Below, one piece after another: positions 31,402-43,390 of a stretch of 64,000 nucleotides of DNA. Made by a program: the position numbers and the translations under genes. Origin of the DNA: Diplonema papillatum (lineage: Eukaryota; Euglenozoa; Diplonemea; Diplonemida; Diplonemidae). The DNA is taken from positions 124,001 through 188,000 of the forward strand of contig JAPJBO010000174.1 of assembly GCA_030068145.1 (NCBI GenBank), in the 5' to 3' direction. Position 1 is the first letter of the stretch. The number at the start of each line of letters is the position of its first letter. The notes beneath the pieces were generated by a model that was not told the origin of the DNA, made no database searches, and saw only the letters and a program-made list of their open reading frames with translations.

Positions 31402-32697
31402 CCTGACCTGTACCTGCCTCGCCGAAAAGTCATTTCTGGCTGAGACCCCTCCGGTACTGGTGTGGTGTCACCACCCCTGCCTCGGGCTAGTGCGATTTAC
31501 GTCGAGTTTTGAGTGCACACGTCCCACAGGGAGTCCCCAAGCTTGTGATTCGCAACTGGCGGTCGCTTCGAGTATTCTGCAAAGCCAGGTGCTTTTCCTG
31601 GAAACCCCGGGGGGGCAGTTCGCCGTCGAAATTACACGAAGCTGCCTTCTTGATTCTCGCCAGGAAGGAGGAGACAGGACAAGAACGAAGTCGCTCGGCC
31701 CATTCTGGCCGGAACGATTCCACCGCCCGAGGACGTCGCTCGCATTTTAAATAAGCGAAGATTTGCATTCGACTCTTCGGCATGTCAGCACAACCGCTGG
31801 GGCTCGCGCTGGCAAAGCCATGAACGCGCACTGCTGTACCCGACAACCTTCAATGGCCACAACGGCACGAAAAGACCCGCACGAAAGCGAGCGGAGAGAA
31901 AACTTGATCTGGAATGACGAAGCGACCCCAACCTCACCATCGTTGACCCGCGGCCGCCCGACGTCGTACAGTACCACAAGCCCGTGGCCAGCGCTTGACT
32001 TCCTTCGCTTCGCCTGCACGTTGCCCTCTCAATGCTGCGCCCTACAAATCAGGGGGAGTGGCTCGGCCACCCGTTTTTCGATGCCCCCCCCCCCACGGCT
32101 GCCACGCTTTTCATCCACTATTTTACGTAGCGAAAATCGGCGGTTTTTCATCCAACCAGCCGGAGAGTGCGCCGGGGTTCGTCGCGGTCAACGGGTGCAA
32201 GCGGAAGTGCCAAGTCCCGAAAAAGACAGTCGCTTCGTTTTGTTTGTGCGTGCCGGGTGATCGTTTCCCCACTTGTATTTACCCTGTGTATATCACTCAT
32301 TCCACGAAAAAGTGTCATAAAAAACGACTTTTTTTTGGCTTTCTGCCGATTTTTGCCATCTGTGGGTGCGAAAATGGTCGGTTTCAAGATTCTGAGGACA
32401 CGATTGAATCCGCCGAGGACAGGGCTTTCCGAATATCTGGTCGGATAAAATTTTTGACCGACCCCCCCCCCCCATAAATGGAGGCCGGGTCTCAAAAAAA
32501 TGGGGCCTGAAAATTGACTTTTTTTTTCCTCGGCATGCAGGAACAAGTCAGATTTGACTCGCCACAGAAATCTACGGGGGTGCCGATATGGTTCAGTTTC
32601 AGAACTACGCGGTTCTCCAAGAATTTGGCTGAAAATCCCGAAAATGTGCTTCAACATGGCGGATCGCTCGATTTTTTTTTGAGAAAAAAAACACCCA

Positions 32698-32765
32698 CCC
32701 GCGGGACTCGAACCGGCGACCAAAAGAGTCATTGGAGAGTGCAATGACGGCTATGCTATTTGTGC
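32698..32765 (-). other. tRNA-like sequence (minus strand)
   Basis: On the minus strand there is a good B box, GGTTCGAGTCC, and an A-box-like TAGCATAGC about 45 bases upstream. A 7-bp stem (GTCATTG/CAATGAC) sits where an anticodon arm would be. The acceptor ends do not pair and no standard anticodon loop forms, so it is a tRNA relic or SINE head, not a clear tRNA gene. Confidence 0.45.
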
Positions 32766-32984
32766 CAAAAATCCGAAAATATTTTTCTCTTCATCTCGCA
32801 CGAACCAACAAAATGGTCACTGGTTCGGTTCCTCGCTGCGTTCGAGCGTTTGTGAGCTCAGTAGTACCGATACTGCTGTAGTGGCGGTGTATCGGCAGAC
32901 TTCCACAGATTTCCTGGCGGGTCACGCGAACTTCCGGAAGGATCGTTCAAATACAAAAAATGAAATCGCCCGCGTTTTTTTCGC

Positions 32985-33055
32985 CCGTGGTCTAACGGGT
33001 AGCACACCCACTTGTGGTTCTGGAGGTACTTGGTTCGATTCCTCCGAAGAGTGTT
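32985..33055 (+). other. tRNA-like sequence (plus strand)
   Basis: An A box (TGGTCTAACGGG) and a B box (GGTTCGATTCC) are spaced about 45 bases apart as in tRNA genes. The D arm is well formed, but the anticodon and acceptor stems pair poorly. It is probably a degenerate tRNA-derived module. Confidence 0.5.
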
Positions 33056-33161
33056 TTTTTGGGGGCCGAAAATCGGCCGAAAAACGTCTAAAGTGCCATC
33101 TGGAGCTATGTCGATCGCACGACGCAAAATCTATGACACGTTTTCGTGGAATGAGTGATAT

Positions 33162-34177
33162 TCAGGTGAGGAATTCTGATCAACCACCAAACCACGCTGC
33201 CTGCTTCTTTGTAGCCTGCACAATGCATTGAAGGGCAACCCGTAAGATTGTTAGTACTAAAAAGTGTACCGCGCCTTGACTGATGATTTCATTCGGGAAT
33301 CAGTCGGTAGTCACGTGATCCGGGGGTCGGCCTTTGCGGGAGACCGCATGTTGCCTTGTGTTCACGAAACGGGCCGCTGCTTACCAGTCTGCCCGGTGAA
33401 AAAAGGAAGAGAAGAAGAATAGTTGAGTTGCAGCTCTCGACAAAGATAGATGGAAAAAAGAAGGTGTTTTTATTCTTCGCTTTTTCTCACGAACGGGGGG
33501 GGTCGGTCCTGCTTTTGGCTTTTGTAGGTTCTCCCGACTCCCCAATTCGTGGTTAGCACAAACTCAAGAGGTCTAGTCAACTATTCCCTGCAGCATTGGC
33601 ATATACTTTCAAGAAAAGAAAGGCCGACGCCAACTCCTTGCTGCGGTGCCACCTCGTAATAAGTATTAGCCTTATGCCCTCACGATCCGTCTTTCCCTAT
33701 TCGAAGAAGGAGCCAAGATCGAGACGGGACAACTCTCTCCTCCTTGCCCCTCTTCCTCGCTCTTTCTCTCTCTCTTTTTCTCTCTCTCTCTCTCTCGCTC
33801 ACGGCGCCGAAAACATCCTACCTTCATCTCCGTAACCCCTTGGGCATCGAGAAAGATCCGACGGGAAAGAGGGGGGAAAATAAACTAAGCAAAAGCACAT
33901 AGATGCTCGAATGTGCGCGGCCCTTCCCCTTTCTCTCGTTTAGCGTTTTTGTCGTACGCGGCGCACAGAGCACCTGTATTTCGCTGGGGTTGATCGCCGA
34001 TTACAACCCACCTATTCAGTTGCCATGTGCAAGGAGAGCACTGTACTGCGGACGGTCGGGCTGGCGACCACCGAATATTGCACTCTGAAAAGACAGCGGG
34101 AAACGGAGGGGCACGGCGGGAGAAAGCAAGGGTTCTCGCTCGCCTCCCCGGGGGAAGGTGGGTGGGGATAGGGGAAG
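33162..34177. other. Spacer upstream of lipin B
   Basis: No coding sequence is supported. A CT-rich tract at about 33757-33800 and a purine tract before the start codon are the only notable features; they may form part of the lipin B promoter region. Confidence 0.45.
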
Positions 34178-36990
34178 ATGACGATGGAAGCCGCTCGGTG
34201 GGTGGCCGGCTCGCTGATGTCGGCGACGACCGCGACGTTCGACTCGTTCGATATGACCAGCGGGGCGAACGACATCGTCGTCGTGCGGCACGAAAACGGC
34301 GACCTGCAAAGCAGCCCGTTCAACGTCCGCTTCGGCAAGGCGAAGGTCATCCGCCGGTCCGACAAATACGTCAGCGTCTCGGTCAACGGCGAACGAGTCG
34401 AAGGTGTCCTCCTGAAGCTCGGCCCCAGCGGCGAAGCCTTCTGGGTCACCGCCGCCCCGAAGGAAGTGCCCGCCGAGGCGCGCTGCTCGCCGATCTCGTC
34501 GCCGACGTATTCGCCCAACGGCTTCGCCGTACGCGTGCGGCCGCCGCCGGCGCTGCCGACGCAGTACGTCGCCGGGCACAACGCGGACGGGTTCGACATC
34601 GGGAAGGGCGTCGCGACGACGGCCGTCGAAAAGCAGCCCGACGCGTCCGTGAAAATAACCAAGACCCTCGACACGCCGCTCACCGACGGCATGCTGACGC
34701 CCCTCGACCCGATGGCTGACCTCACCGAGGAGGACCTCATGCAGGACGACATGATGAGCGACGACGAAGCCGACATCGAACTGTTGGCAAACGGCTCGCC
34801 AAAGCTAGTCGAGCTCTCCGAGAGGTTGGCGGTCGAGCCGAACCCGGATCTCGCTGAGGACGTGCAGTGCGTCGAGAAGAAGAGCGAAAACGTGCCGGTG
34901 CCGATTGTGCAGCACGAAGGTTCCGCCGAGGAGTTGAGGCTCGCTCGGTCGGCGGAGGGAGAGGACGCCACCGGCTTCCGGCAGGTCCTCGACGAGATGC
35001 ACGAGGAGCTCGACGACACAGCGCACAAGATCCAGCGCAACTCGAGCAAGGTCAACCTGGGCCTGTGGACCCGGTACTTCGACAAGGAGCAGAACTGCAA
35101 CGTGTACTGCAACCTTCGTACGTACGAGTGCACCCACGAGCGGCCGGACGACTACGTGAGTGAAGACGAGTTGGAAGCGCACAGCGCCTTCAATGACGGG
35201 GACGGGCTTTCTACCGACTCGGATGTTGATATCGACGAACACGCCGAAGAAGTCGTTTGTGCGCGAACTCTGTACCCCACCAAAGAGCAGCTCCAGAAGC
35301 TGAGGCTCAAGGAGGGCGTCAACGAGATCAGCTTCCACGTCACGACGACCCTTCGAGGCGAGCAGTCTGTCACGTGCAACGCGTTTCTATGGGACGCCAA
35401 CGCGCAGCTTGTCGTATCCGACGTTGACGGTACCATCACTCGTTCTGACATCCTTGGTCACCTCCTGCCACGCGTCGGTCGCGACTGGACGCATAAAGGC
35501 ATCTGCTCGCTTTACCAGCGGATCGTGGACAATGGGTATGTTCAGCTTGTGTACGTTTGTATCGCCTCCCGTATGGTAGTGCTATTGTATTCTGGGTTAC
35601 CGAGTCGTGTGTTTTGCACCGTTTTCTTAGTCCTATTACGGTTCCATGTATTCAGTTGTGCAGGAAACGCAGCGGGTTGACTCTGAGGCTGAGCCACCAT
35701 CTTTTGGTGTACAATCTTTTTGCTACCTATCCAGGTAGTATCCTTTGGTATGAAGAAAACGCGAACGGTGTTTTTACAGAAGGTCCTATATTTTTTGCGG
35801 TTTGCAAAACAAACAAACAACAAATTGATTGAGTGCACTGTACCGTATTTGCCTACGTGTATTCACATGTAAAACACGCCCGCAGCTACAAGCTCATTTA
35901 CCTGTCGAGCCGATCAATTTCGCAGATCAATTCAACGCGCGACTTCATCTTTTCGATCACGCAAGACGGCAAAAAGCTGCCGATGGCCCCGCTTCTGTGC
36001 GCGCCGGACCGCATTTTTGCAGCCTTCACACGCGAGGTCGTCAAGAGGACGCCGCACGAGTTCAAGTGCCGGATGCTGCACGCGGTCCGCATGGCGTTTC
36101 CGCCAGGGTCGTGCCCGTACTACGCCGGCTTCGGGAACCGGATCAACGACGCGTGGGCGTACGCGTCCGTGGGGATCAAGGAGCACAAGGTGTTCCTTAT
36201 CGACCCGAACAGTTTGATCCACGTGTTCGACAAGCGCGTGCGGTTCCGAGCGTACGGGAGCCTCGACCAGCTGACGGACCAAGCGTTTCCCCCGCTGAAG
36301 TCGAAGGGGAGCGCCGTGCCCTGCGAGTTCAACGCATGGAACTTCTGGTGCCTGAGCCCGTCCATGGGGCACGACGACGACGACGCGTCGGACCACGACG
36401 CGAGCCTGTCCCTCTCCACCACGACGAAAAGCAAGTCCGGCACCGGCGCCCGCGCCTCGAAGCCCCCCGGGCTGGTGGCAGCCTGGGGCACCGACCCGAC
36501 CGCGCTGCCACTAGTCGAACTGCTCGACACGTTGAAGCTCTCCTCTCCGCCGAAGCAAAGCTCGGTCCCGTCCCCGAAGTCCTCGCCGACGAGTGCGAGG
36601 AAGGAAGGCAAATCTTCGCCGCGCGAAGACCCCGAAAGCAAGCCCGTGGCCCGGTCGCGCAGCTTGTCGAAGGAGAAGGACGAGCGGTCGCGGTTGAACA
36701 GCTCGCAAACCGGCTCGCAGGTCGGCAGCCTCGCCGAAGAAGGGGCCGCCTCTTTTTCCAGCCCGTCCATCGCGCCGCAGTCGGCGTCCGTCAGCAGCTG
36801 GAACTTCTCTTCCATCTTCGGCCGCAGCCGGTCCCCGCCGGCGCCGTCCGCTGAAAAAGGCCTGGACAGCAAGATGACGACCACCCGCACGTCGACGCCG
36901 CCGCCGCTCAAACGGCCCAACAGCAACGCGGAGCCTTTGAAACCGGGCGTGTCGCCGAGCCCCAGCAAAGTGGCGGTCGCAAAGAAGTAG
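34178..36990 (+). CDS. LPIN: Lipin-type phosphatidate phosphatase, paralogue B
   Basis: Exon 1 is 34178-35535 and exon 2 is 35886-36990, joined in the same phase as in paralogue A, giving 820 residues. The N-LIP domain (residues 1-95; NDIVVVRHENGDLQSSPFNV, LGPSGEAFWV) and the C-LIP domain (about 363-610) are both complete, with DVDGT at 415-419, YLSSR and GFGNRINDAWAY. The tail after about 610 is longer than in A and rich in Ser, Lys and Pro (KSSPREDPESK, RSRSLSKEKDERSR), which suggests phosphorylation or nuclear-import sites. The two genes lie head-to-tail 3.4 kb apart, so they arose by tandem duplication. A 149-bp stretch (36121-36269) is identical to 30099-30247, unlike its surroundings. 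Confidence 0.92.
35536..35885 (+). other. Intron of lipin B
   Basis: It starts GTATGTTC and ends CGCCCGCAG. At 350 bases it is unrelated in sequence to the lipin A intron but identical in position and phase. Confidence 0.85.
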
Positions 36991-38189
36991 AGGGAGGGGG
37001 TGCCAGAGGGAGGGTGCCAGAGGGAGGGGGTGCCGTCCCGGCCCTGCTTGCGCGCAAAAGGAGGCCGCCGTTGCTGCTGGGCATTGAACTCTGGCTCGGG
37101 CCACGCGGTGCTTTTTGCCCGAGAGGGTGCCGGCGGGTGTGTACCCGCAGCGGTGTGCCTCGCCGGCTTGCTCGGTGTTGCATCTGTCAACCTGAGTCTT
37201 CTATCCTCTGTGACACTGTGACAGCGTGTTCGTGCCGCGCCTCCGACGCAACGACCTACACCCGCCGTAGTAGTACGGGGTAGTAGTGAGGCGACCGGAT
37301 ACTCCCCGGAGAGATGGTCCCTGCACTCTATCTCGTCCCTCTCTCTCCCTCTTTCTCTCTCTGTCGCTCTCTTCTTTTCGTCTTGCGGACCGCGTCTTGA
37401 GCGCTCGGGCGCGCTGCTACGCACTCTTCCGAGCATCTGGCGATCACTCGCCCTGCAGATCTCGAAGGTGTCCACCCACGTGAAGTCCTTTTCGGGAGCA
37501 TTGTGAGCTTGAAAGTGCGAGTGCGAAAGAATAAGCGTCACCACATCTGCCGTCTGCGTTTTCTTCGTGGTTCGGGCTGTTGGTGGCCCATCGATCGGGC
37601 CTCCACTTATGAGCTTGGTTTGTGCCACCATCGGAACATCCGACGCAAAAACGATGTTTTGTAAAGTTGTCGTTCTTGTGCCGGAACGAAGATCACCAGG
37701 CTGAAACCGGGAGTCTCAAGCGAGCTACAACTCTAGAAAAACGATGCTGTGTGGAAGACAGGATGATGTGCCGGATTTGAGGTTGCTTCATGAAACGTAG
37801 TACGCTACCTACTATCATTCCGTAGTTGGGAACTGTCCGTGTGGACCTTTACTACTGCTACTTCAAGTAGTTACTTGAAACTGCTAATGTGCACGCTAGC
37901 TACTGTCGTTTCAGGTAGTTGCTGGTCCACTAGGACGGTTCATAGGCAAGGGATTAGAGGTCACACGTCTCCCAAGGGCGTCGACCGTCTCGCTCGCCGA
38001 TAGTCTGTTTTTTGAAAGTATGCGTGCCGAGTCGCAATGCACAAGTTCGACCACATAAAGCGTGGGCTCAACTAAATTGTATGTTTCGAAAGACACGGCC
38101 TCTCTCTCAGGAGGCCGGATCACTGGTTTTCAAGCCGATTTGCCGGTCGTCTGAGGCCGGCAAACCGGCTCCTCCTTGAAGAAAGGTGC
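36991..38189. other. Spacer downstream of lipin B
   Basis: Three short tandem copies of a G-rich unit (GAGGGAGGGGGTGCCA-like) follow the stop codon at about 36990-37035. A CT-rich tract lies at about 37330-37375. The block at 37691-37740 is the third copy of the small CAAGCGA.CT repeat. No gene is supported. Confidence 0.45.
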
Positions 38190-38372
38190 CTATTAAGAAA
38201 TAATAAAAGCTCGTCGCTCGCACAACCACGGCTAAGACTAAGAATGATGGGAACGGAGAGTCGGTTCCGTTGAACGATCGTTTTTAAGTATAGCTAGATT
38301 CAGGACGCAACTGAAAACCGCCACGGTTTGCGGTGACGAGCTTCTCGTTTCCTCCAGTTTTCCACGTTTTGG
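38190..38372 (+). repeat. Dispersed repeat R3, copy 2
   Basis: It matches 2412-2612 over about 180 bp with scattered differences. Confidence 0.6.
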
Positions 38373-40242
38373 GTACAATAAAAGAAGGAAGAAAAAATGA
38401 AAGAGGTAAACCGCACACTGGCAGCTGACAGTCCCGTATTACGGCAGTCCGCACCGCCCAGGGCCGGTAAGCCTTGAAACTCCCTTTTTCCTCCTTGGAA
38501 ACCATGCCGAAAGCGAACGAAAACGCTACCGAGCGACGAACAAGTAAATTGTTGTCGCTACAACCACTCCTCCCCTCGAAGTTCTTCTCCGCGTGCTTCC
38601 TATCCTCCTTCGGTGCTGCCTTGTTGCTCGCAGCTGCGCAAAAGAAAGGATCTGGGCTGGTGCTGTCTCGTGACGAAGCAGTCCGCAACGAAATTTTGTT
38701 TCTAGGATGCAGTGGCGGTTACACCTCCGTGGAGCCTGGATTGTCTGTCTCTCTCTTCACTCTCTCTCTCTCCCAGGAAGGGTCTGCGCGGTAGCGATGA
38801 CCACGAGAACACATACAGATGGGTGGGGGTGCTAGGGACTGCTAGGGCGTGACTACCCCCGTCCCTTGTTTCATGTGTGCTCTCTCTCTTTCTCTCTATC
38901 TCTTTATCTCTCTGAACTTCTTACCTCGAGCGTGTTTGGGCCACCTCAAACTTTGCCGCTTTCACGATGTTTGCTGACGAAAGATAACTCGACTGCGGTA
39001 CGTGTGTCGAATAAGAACACGAAACCCTTTGTTGTGTGTGTGATGATGCCGCGACAGGGCGTGAGCCTGCTAAGAACAAGAAACGCCGAGGAATGCCGTT
39101 TTTTGGGAAAGTGGTGCTTTCTCGGAAAAGGTAGCGCGGTAGCCCGACTAACAGCGAACACGTGAAGGTGGACCTGGCCTGTCAGGTGGAGCGTGTGTTG
39201 TACGCTTGAATGGCTGCGCATGTTGCTCCGAAGAGTGCTTGCTGCCCTTTTCTTTTTTGCGACAACCAATTTCTGCTTCCCTGGAGACAGTATTTGTTAC
39301 GGCTAAAAAGAAGGTTGGCAGCGGTTTAACCATGTACGTTAAATCGCACAAACAAAGTTCGGAGGAATGCTGGCGGCACTGCACGACCGGGGTTCCCTGG
39401 CAGAAACCGAAAGTTTTTGGCGTCTTACCGGCTTGGCCTCTCTCTTTGCCGGAGGGTACACCCGCTCCACATCCAGATGTTTTGTTTTAGCCACATGCAA
39501 TGTGTGAGGAAACTGAACCGCCCAAGTAGGACCTTCTGATCATGATCATTAGCCAGATTTGCCACCTGAAACCACGTCCAGGACTTGGGCTCAGGGTAGT
39601 GCGGTCAACGAAATTCTGTTTTGGCCGGCCGAAATACCGGCCTGCGAAAACCAGTTTCGCCGACCGGACAGCCGATAGGCCGGGCTGCTAGGGAAACCCG
39701 CAGTAGCGCGACACTTTTTCTCTTACGGGGGAGATAGTACCACTGGGGGATCTTTGCGCTGATTTCTGTATTCGCTAGCGACGATGGCGCCTCAGCTTTG
39801 GAGGGTGGTCATTTCGCGTCGAATAGTGTGAAAGCAAACACTGGTGTCCCATATAAGTACAACGGCGCAGCTACCACGCGAAGAAAAGCTGACCAAGTTC
39901 ATCAAGCCTGTGAGCGGTTTGCATCGGTGGACCGCGTCAGCTGCTCGCAGCAAAGCTTTTTGTACTCTTTCTCTCTTCGTTGCAAATAGTCGACGTTTTG
40001 ACGCGTGCTTCTTTCTTGTAGTTTGCAACGTAGGAGCCCCCGACAGTCGACAGGCCAACCAATCGCCCGTCACCGGTCAGCTTTACTTGAACCCGCAGCA
40101 TTGAACCGGCCACTTCGGGAGAGGTTCGCTGTGTAAAGAAGCAACCACCTGATCCCGGCTGGGCCATGGCAGATTGTATGTACCCGCGACTTGCATAGAA
40201 TGCAAGCAAATCACCCATTTGCTTTTGATTCGTTCATATTTT
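38373..40242. other. Spacer without a recognised gene
   Basis: Frames here are short, have mixed codon use and no conserved motifs. CT-rich tracts lie near 38750 and 38880-38915. Confidence 0.4.
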
Positions 40243-40500
40243 CATCAGGAGCATTCGTTGCATCCCCCCCCGCTGGGAACACCGCCCCACGCATGAGAGG
40301 GGCGGTGTTCCCCGGGCTCGGCACACCATCGTCAGGATGCTGATGACATGATTAACTCCAATTTTGAATTGGTTTGAGAATCACGCGCGAACCCCGAAAG
40401 AGGACGTACAGAGGAGGTGCATTGCTGGGGGTCGAATACAAGAGGTACCTCTTGTATTCGATCGGAGCTGATGGGGGAAGTGGTACGAATGCTCCTGATG
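40243..40500. mobile_element. 258-bp foldback element with 16-bp TIRs and internal palindromes
   Basis: The tips CATCAGGAGCATTCGT (40243-40258) and its exact complement (40485-40500) are perfect 16-bp inverted repeats. Inside are a perfect 14-bp hairpin (GGGAACACCGCCCC at 40275-40288 with 40299-40312) and a perfect 30-bp palindrome at 40432-40461 centred on GGTACC. A small CCAATT/AATTGG pair lies between them. There is no ORF. It looks like a foldback or MITE-type element. Confidence 0.7.
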
Positions 40501-42769
40501 CTAGTCTGCTCAATGATTCGCTTGATACTCGCTCTTCTGCGAGCTAATGGTGGCGACTAGATGCGCAAAAGCAAACGAAAGGGCAAGTACCTTCTGTCCA
40601 CCTGATACGGAGCCCGCGCATGCTTTGCTTTTGCTTGCATTCTATGCACCTCATGACCCAGCGTGCTTCCTTCTTTCTTGTACTGGCTGCTGCCCTGTGC
40701 TCACGGTAACGTCTCTTGCTCAGGTGCGGGCCCCCTCCGTTCCTCTTTCTGCTCAGGAAATAAGAAAGAACCAGCTACCGCCCGGACGGAGGGAACGAGT
40801 ACACGGGGAGGCGGCTGTAAGCAAGCAGGCTGCGCGGAAGATCTTACGACTTCTCGTCCAAGGTCAGTCGAGAGTTTGGTGGCTGAGAGAACTTCTTTTA
40901 TTCGTGTCGTGTTGTTGTTAGTGCGTTGCTCAGGGAAGTCGAAGGCCTGACAATCCCACTAATGCGACAAATTCACTATTCTTGTCATTCATCGCAGGTT
41001 CGGATGGGCGAATCTGGTTTCCCCACACCAAACAAATCGCCGTTGCTGGACAACACTGCAGTGCGTTTCTTCGGTTGCGCCACGAGCAGGTCAAAACACT
41101 ATGGATCCGGTGCGTATCAATCAACCAGACGAACATGAAAAAGAATGTGAGAATGAAAGGTTGTCGAAAAAGGGGCGTTTGGTGCGGATGCGTAGACGCA
41201 TGCACCAAGCAGCAGTTTGGGACAGGCGAGGTGGGATGACCGTATCAGACACCGGCAGTCTATTCGATGTAGTTCCGGAGACACTCTAACCGGTGGACCA
41301 TCGTATTTTGGAGGGCGTCTCTGTTACTCTGGTCAGTCTGTTACTCTGGCATCCACGGGGCGGAATATACAGAGTCCTCAGCCTATCTGCGTATCTATCC
41401 ATTGAGGGCAGAGGTGTTTCCTCGAGCATCGCAAGCTCAGCCAGAACCTTACCCCCTTCCCGGTTGGGAAATGGTCAAAAAGAAAACGTAAAGGTCCCGA
41501 CGCATGCTCGAAACAGGTCTCACGTCTCAACTGGAGACTATGAAGAATGGAGAGCCTGCAAAGAACAGGCGAGCCTTGAGCTGTGAAGGGAGCATGTAAA
41601 GAAGGCGACTCGCAATGTGAGAATGTGCAGAAATATATGTGCCGTCTGCCGAAGCCTGGGCACTGGCATAACACGCACAGTCCAGACCCAACGGGTGATT
41701 CGTGCTGTGAATCAAGAAGAGGTGGCATGGTGCCCTGCCAGGGCTGACACGGGGATACCGGGAGTGCTGCACATTGCTTTGAACGATCGAAGCTGCAGTG
41801 AGTTCGTCGCTGATCCGGTCTTCAGTGTTATGTGTGCAGCAGTTGGCATCCTCAAAAGTACTGAGGTACCTTTGCAAGTTGTCGGCCAAAGCAGCGCCAC
41901 AACCAAGGCATTCCGTTTTATCTAAGTGCTTTTGGTAACCGTTCCTTCCCTCTTGGGGTTGGTAGCAAAGGCGAAAGCCCGGGGATTGATCCTGTGATCG
42001 AAGGAATGATGTTCGTTTACGATGACCCTTCAAGCAGGAAGGTGCACCGAGCCTGAAAGGGAGTGTCCAGGAAACGGGCGACTTCAGCAGAAAAAAAGAC
42101 GCAAGAGCTTGATCTCCTTTTTACCAGTGGCAGCCCTCTGCTGCCATTGCACCCCTAGCCGTCCGGGAATTTCTGTCTGTGTTTCCTTTCTTGCTTCACC
42201 CCTTTTAGCCCTGTTCGCCTGTTTTCTCCAGGTACACCCTGTCCGCTTTCTGTATGATCGGCCATCAGTGTCCGGAGGAACTTGGTCGCCTCTTTCATTT
42301 CTTGCCGTTGCCAGGATTACTCAGAACTCTGCAGTGCGGGAAGTTTGGGCGCGTCTACCGATCGTGGACGGCTGCAGGGCAGGTTTGCACCCCCTGAAAT
42401 GAGCTGTAGGCTCGAGCAAAACAAGACACGCAAACCAACGACCCGAGTGGCACGAAGGCCAGATGGACGAGAATAGTCGTGGTTGATAGTGAGATGTATA
42501 TCGGTCACTCAGATTGGTAGCGTTGAATCCGGCGTATCACTTGTGTGGTTGGCCACTGAGCTTCCCACACATGCTCAGGCACAAGCAGCCCTGAGCGCAC
42601 TCAGGGAATGGGAGTGGCGGGGGGACTGTACGCGTCCCCTGGCCGGTGCGGGCATTTCGCATCATTTCTGAAGAGGGCCCTCTTTGGGGTCTTAGTAGCC
42701 GTCTCTTCGGTTTTCGTGTGTGTATCGCGTTGTTGGCACCAAGAATAGTAGTAGTTGGCAGCGTAGTAA
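40501..42769. other. Spacer without a supported gene
   Basis: A 62-codon frame at 41101-41289 starts with ATG and is rich in charged residues, but nothing else supports it. The remaining frames have spacer-like codon use. Confidence 0.35.
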
Positions 42770-43390
42770 ATGAAACTTACCAAAGCAGGTGAGCTCCGCT
42801 ACAAATGCGCACAAACAACCTATTTCTGTGAGTGTTGCCACCAGCTACATCTTCACTTGGTTGATGGGAGGATGGACGCGAGGATCGAGAAGTGGATACG
42901 CAACAAAGGCGTGACGATCCGCGCAGAAATGGGCTGCGTGTTGGACTTGTGGTGTGGGCAAGAGACGAGGCCGCAGTATCTGCCGATGACCGCGGTAGAA
43001 AGGTGGGCTTCTGTTAGCAGGCTCGTGCTGGGTCGGTCGGAGACTGTGCCAAAGAGGCGGCAGCAAGCATGCCTACAGCAGCAGAGGAAAACGGAAGGAG
43101 GACGGGCAACTGACGTTGTGCAGAGGAAGGACGCGAGGGAGAAGGATCTCGCCGCGTACCGGGAGTTGATGGCTGCCCCGGCTACTGTCGTCGACCCGAA
43201 GACGGGGCGGCCGCGCCTCTTCTACTCGGGAGCAGCGCTCCCCGACCTGCTGACCTTCGACCTGGAAGCACCCGACGATGAGCTGCTTGCCATGCACAAC
43301 GTCCTGCAATACCAGAAGGCCATCGACTGCTTCCGCGCGCGAGAGCGGCGTGCAGGGCTCAAGGGAAAGGCACGGCCACCGAGCGGCTGA
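42770..43390 (+). CDS. Unrecognised basic protein
   Basis: ATG 42770 opens 206 residues ending in TGA at 43388-43390. The sequence has an N-terminal Cys cluster (YKCAQTTYFCECCHQLHLHL), a basic Gln/Arg-rich middle (PKRRQQACLQQQRKTEGG) and a better-conserved-looking end with DPKTGRPRLFYSGAALPDLL and a predicted amphipathic helix. Codon bias becomes strongly GC-ending after about 43080, so the 3' half is the safer coding part. A GCAG|GTGAGC site at 42786-42791 could be a donor; if used, the N-terminus would differ. I do not recognise a family. CXXC-like pairs suggest metal binding, but that is speculative. Confidence 0.5.
   Translation: MKLTKAGELRYKCAQTTYFCECCHQLHLHLVDGRMDARIEKWIRNKGVTIRAEMGCVLDLWCGQETRPQYLPMTAVERWASVSRLVLGRSETVPKRRQQACLQQQRKTEGGRATDVVQRKDAREKDLAAYRELMAAPATVVDPKTGRPRLFYSGAALPDLLTFDLEAPDDELLAMHNVLQYQKAIDCFRARERRAGLKGKARPPSG

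Larger units (their letters stand above)
32290..33161. mobile_element. 872-bp inverted-repeat element with two divergent tRNA-like modules
   Basis: The ends at 32290-32319 and 33132-33161 are inverted repeats matching at 29 of 30 positions (outer part ATATCACTCATTCCACGAAA). Inside are two tRNA-like sequences pointing outward, at 32698-32765 (minus) and 32985-33055 (plus). No ORF is present. No clear target duplication is seen. Confidence 0.6.

Noticed and set aside
32985-33055. Functional tRNA-His or tRNA-Thr gene
   Set aside because: The A and B boxes are good, but the anticodon and acceptor stems do not pair in any standard register.
36120-37631. 503-codon minus-strand frame
   Set aside because: It is the reverse complement of lipin B exon 2, whose plus-strand protein is clearly conserved.
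38474-38794. 106-codon ORF starting MKLPFSSLETMPKANENATE
   Set aside because: Its 3' part is a CT-rich low-complexity tract and the codon use is spacer-like.
41101-41289. 62-codon charged ORF
   Set aside because: It has an ATG but no codon-bias support, no neighbouring exons and no recognisable family.
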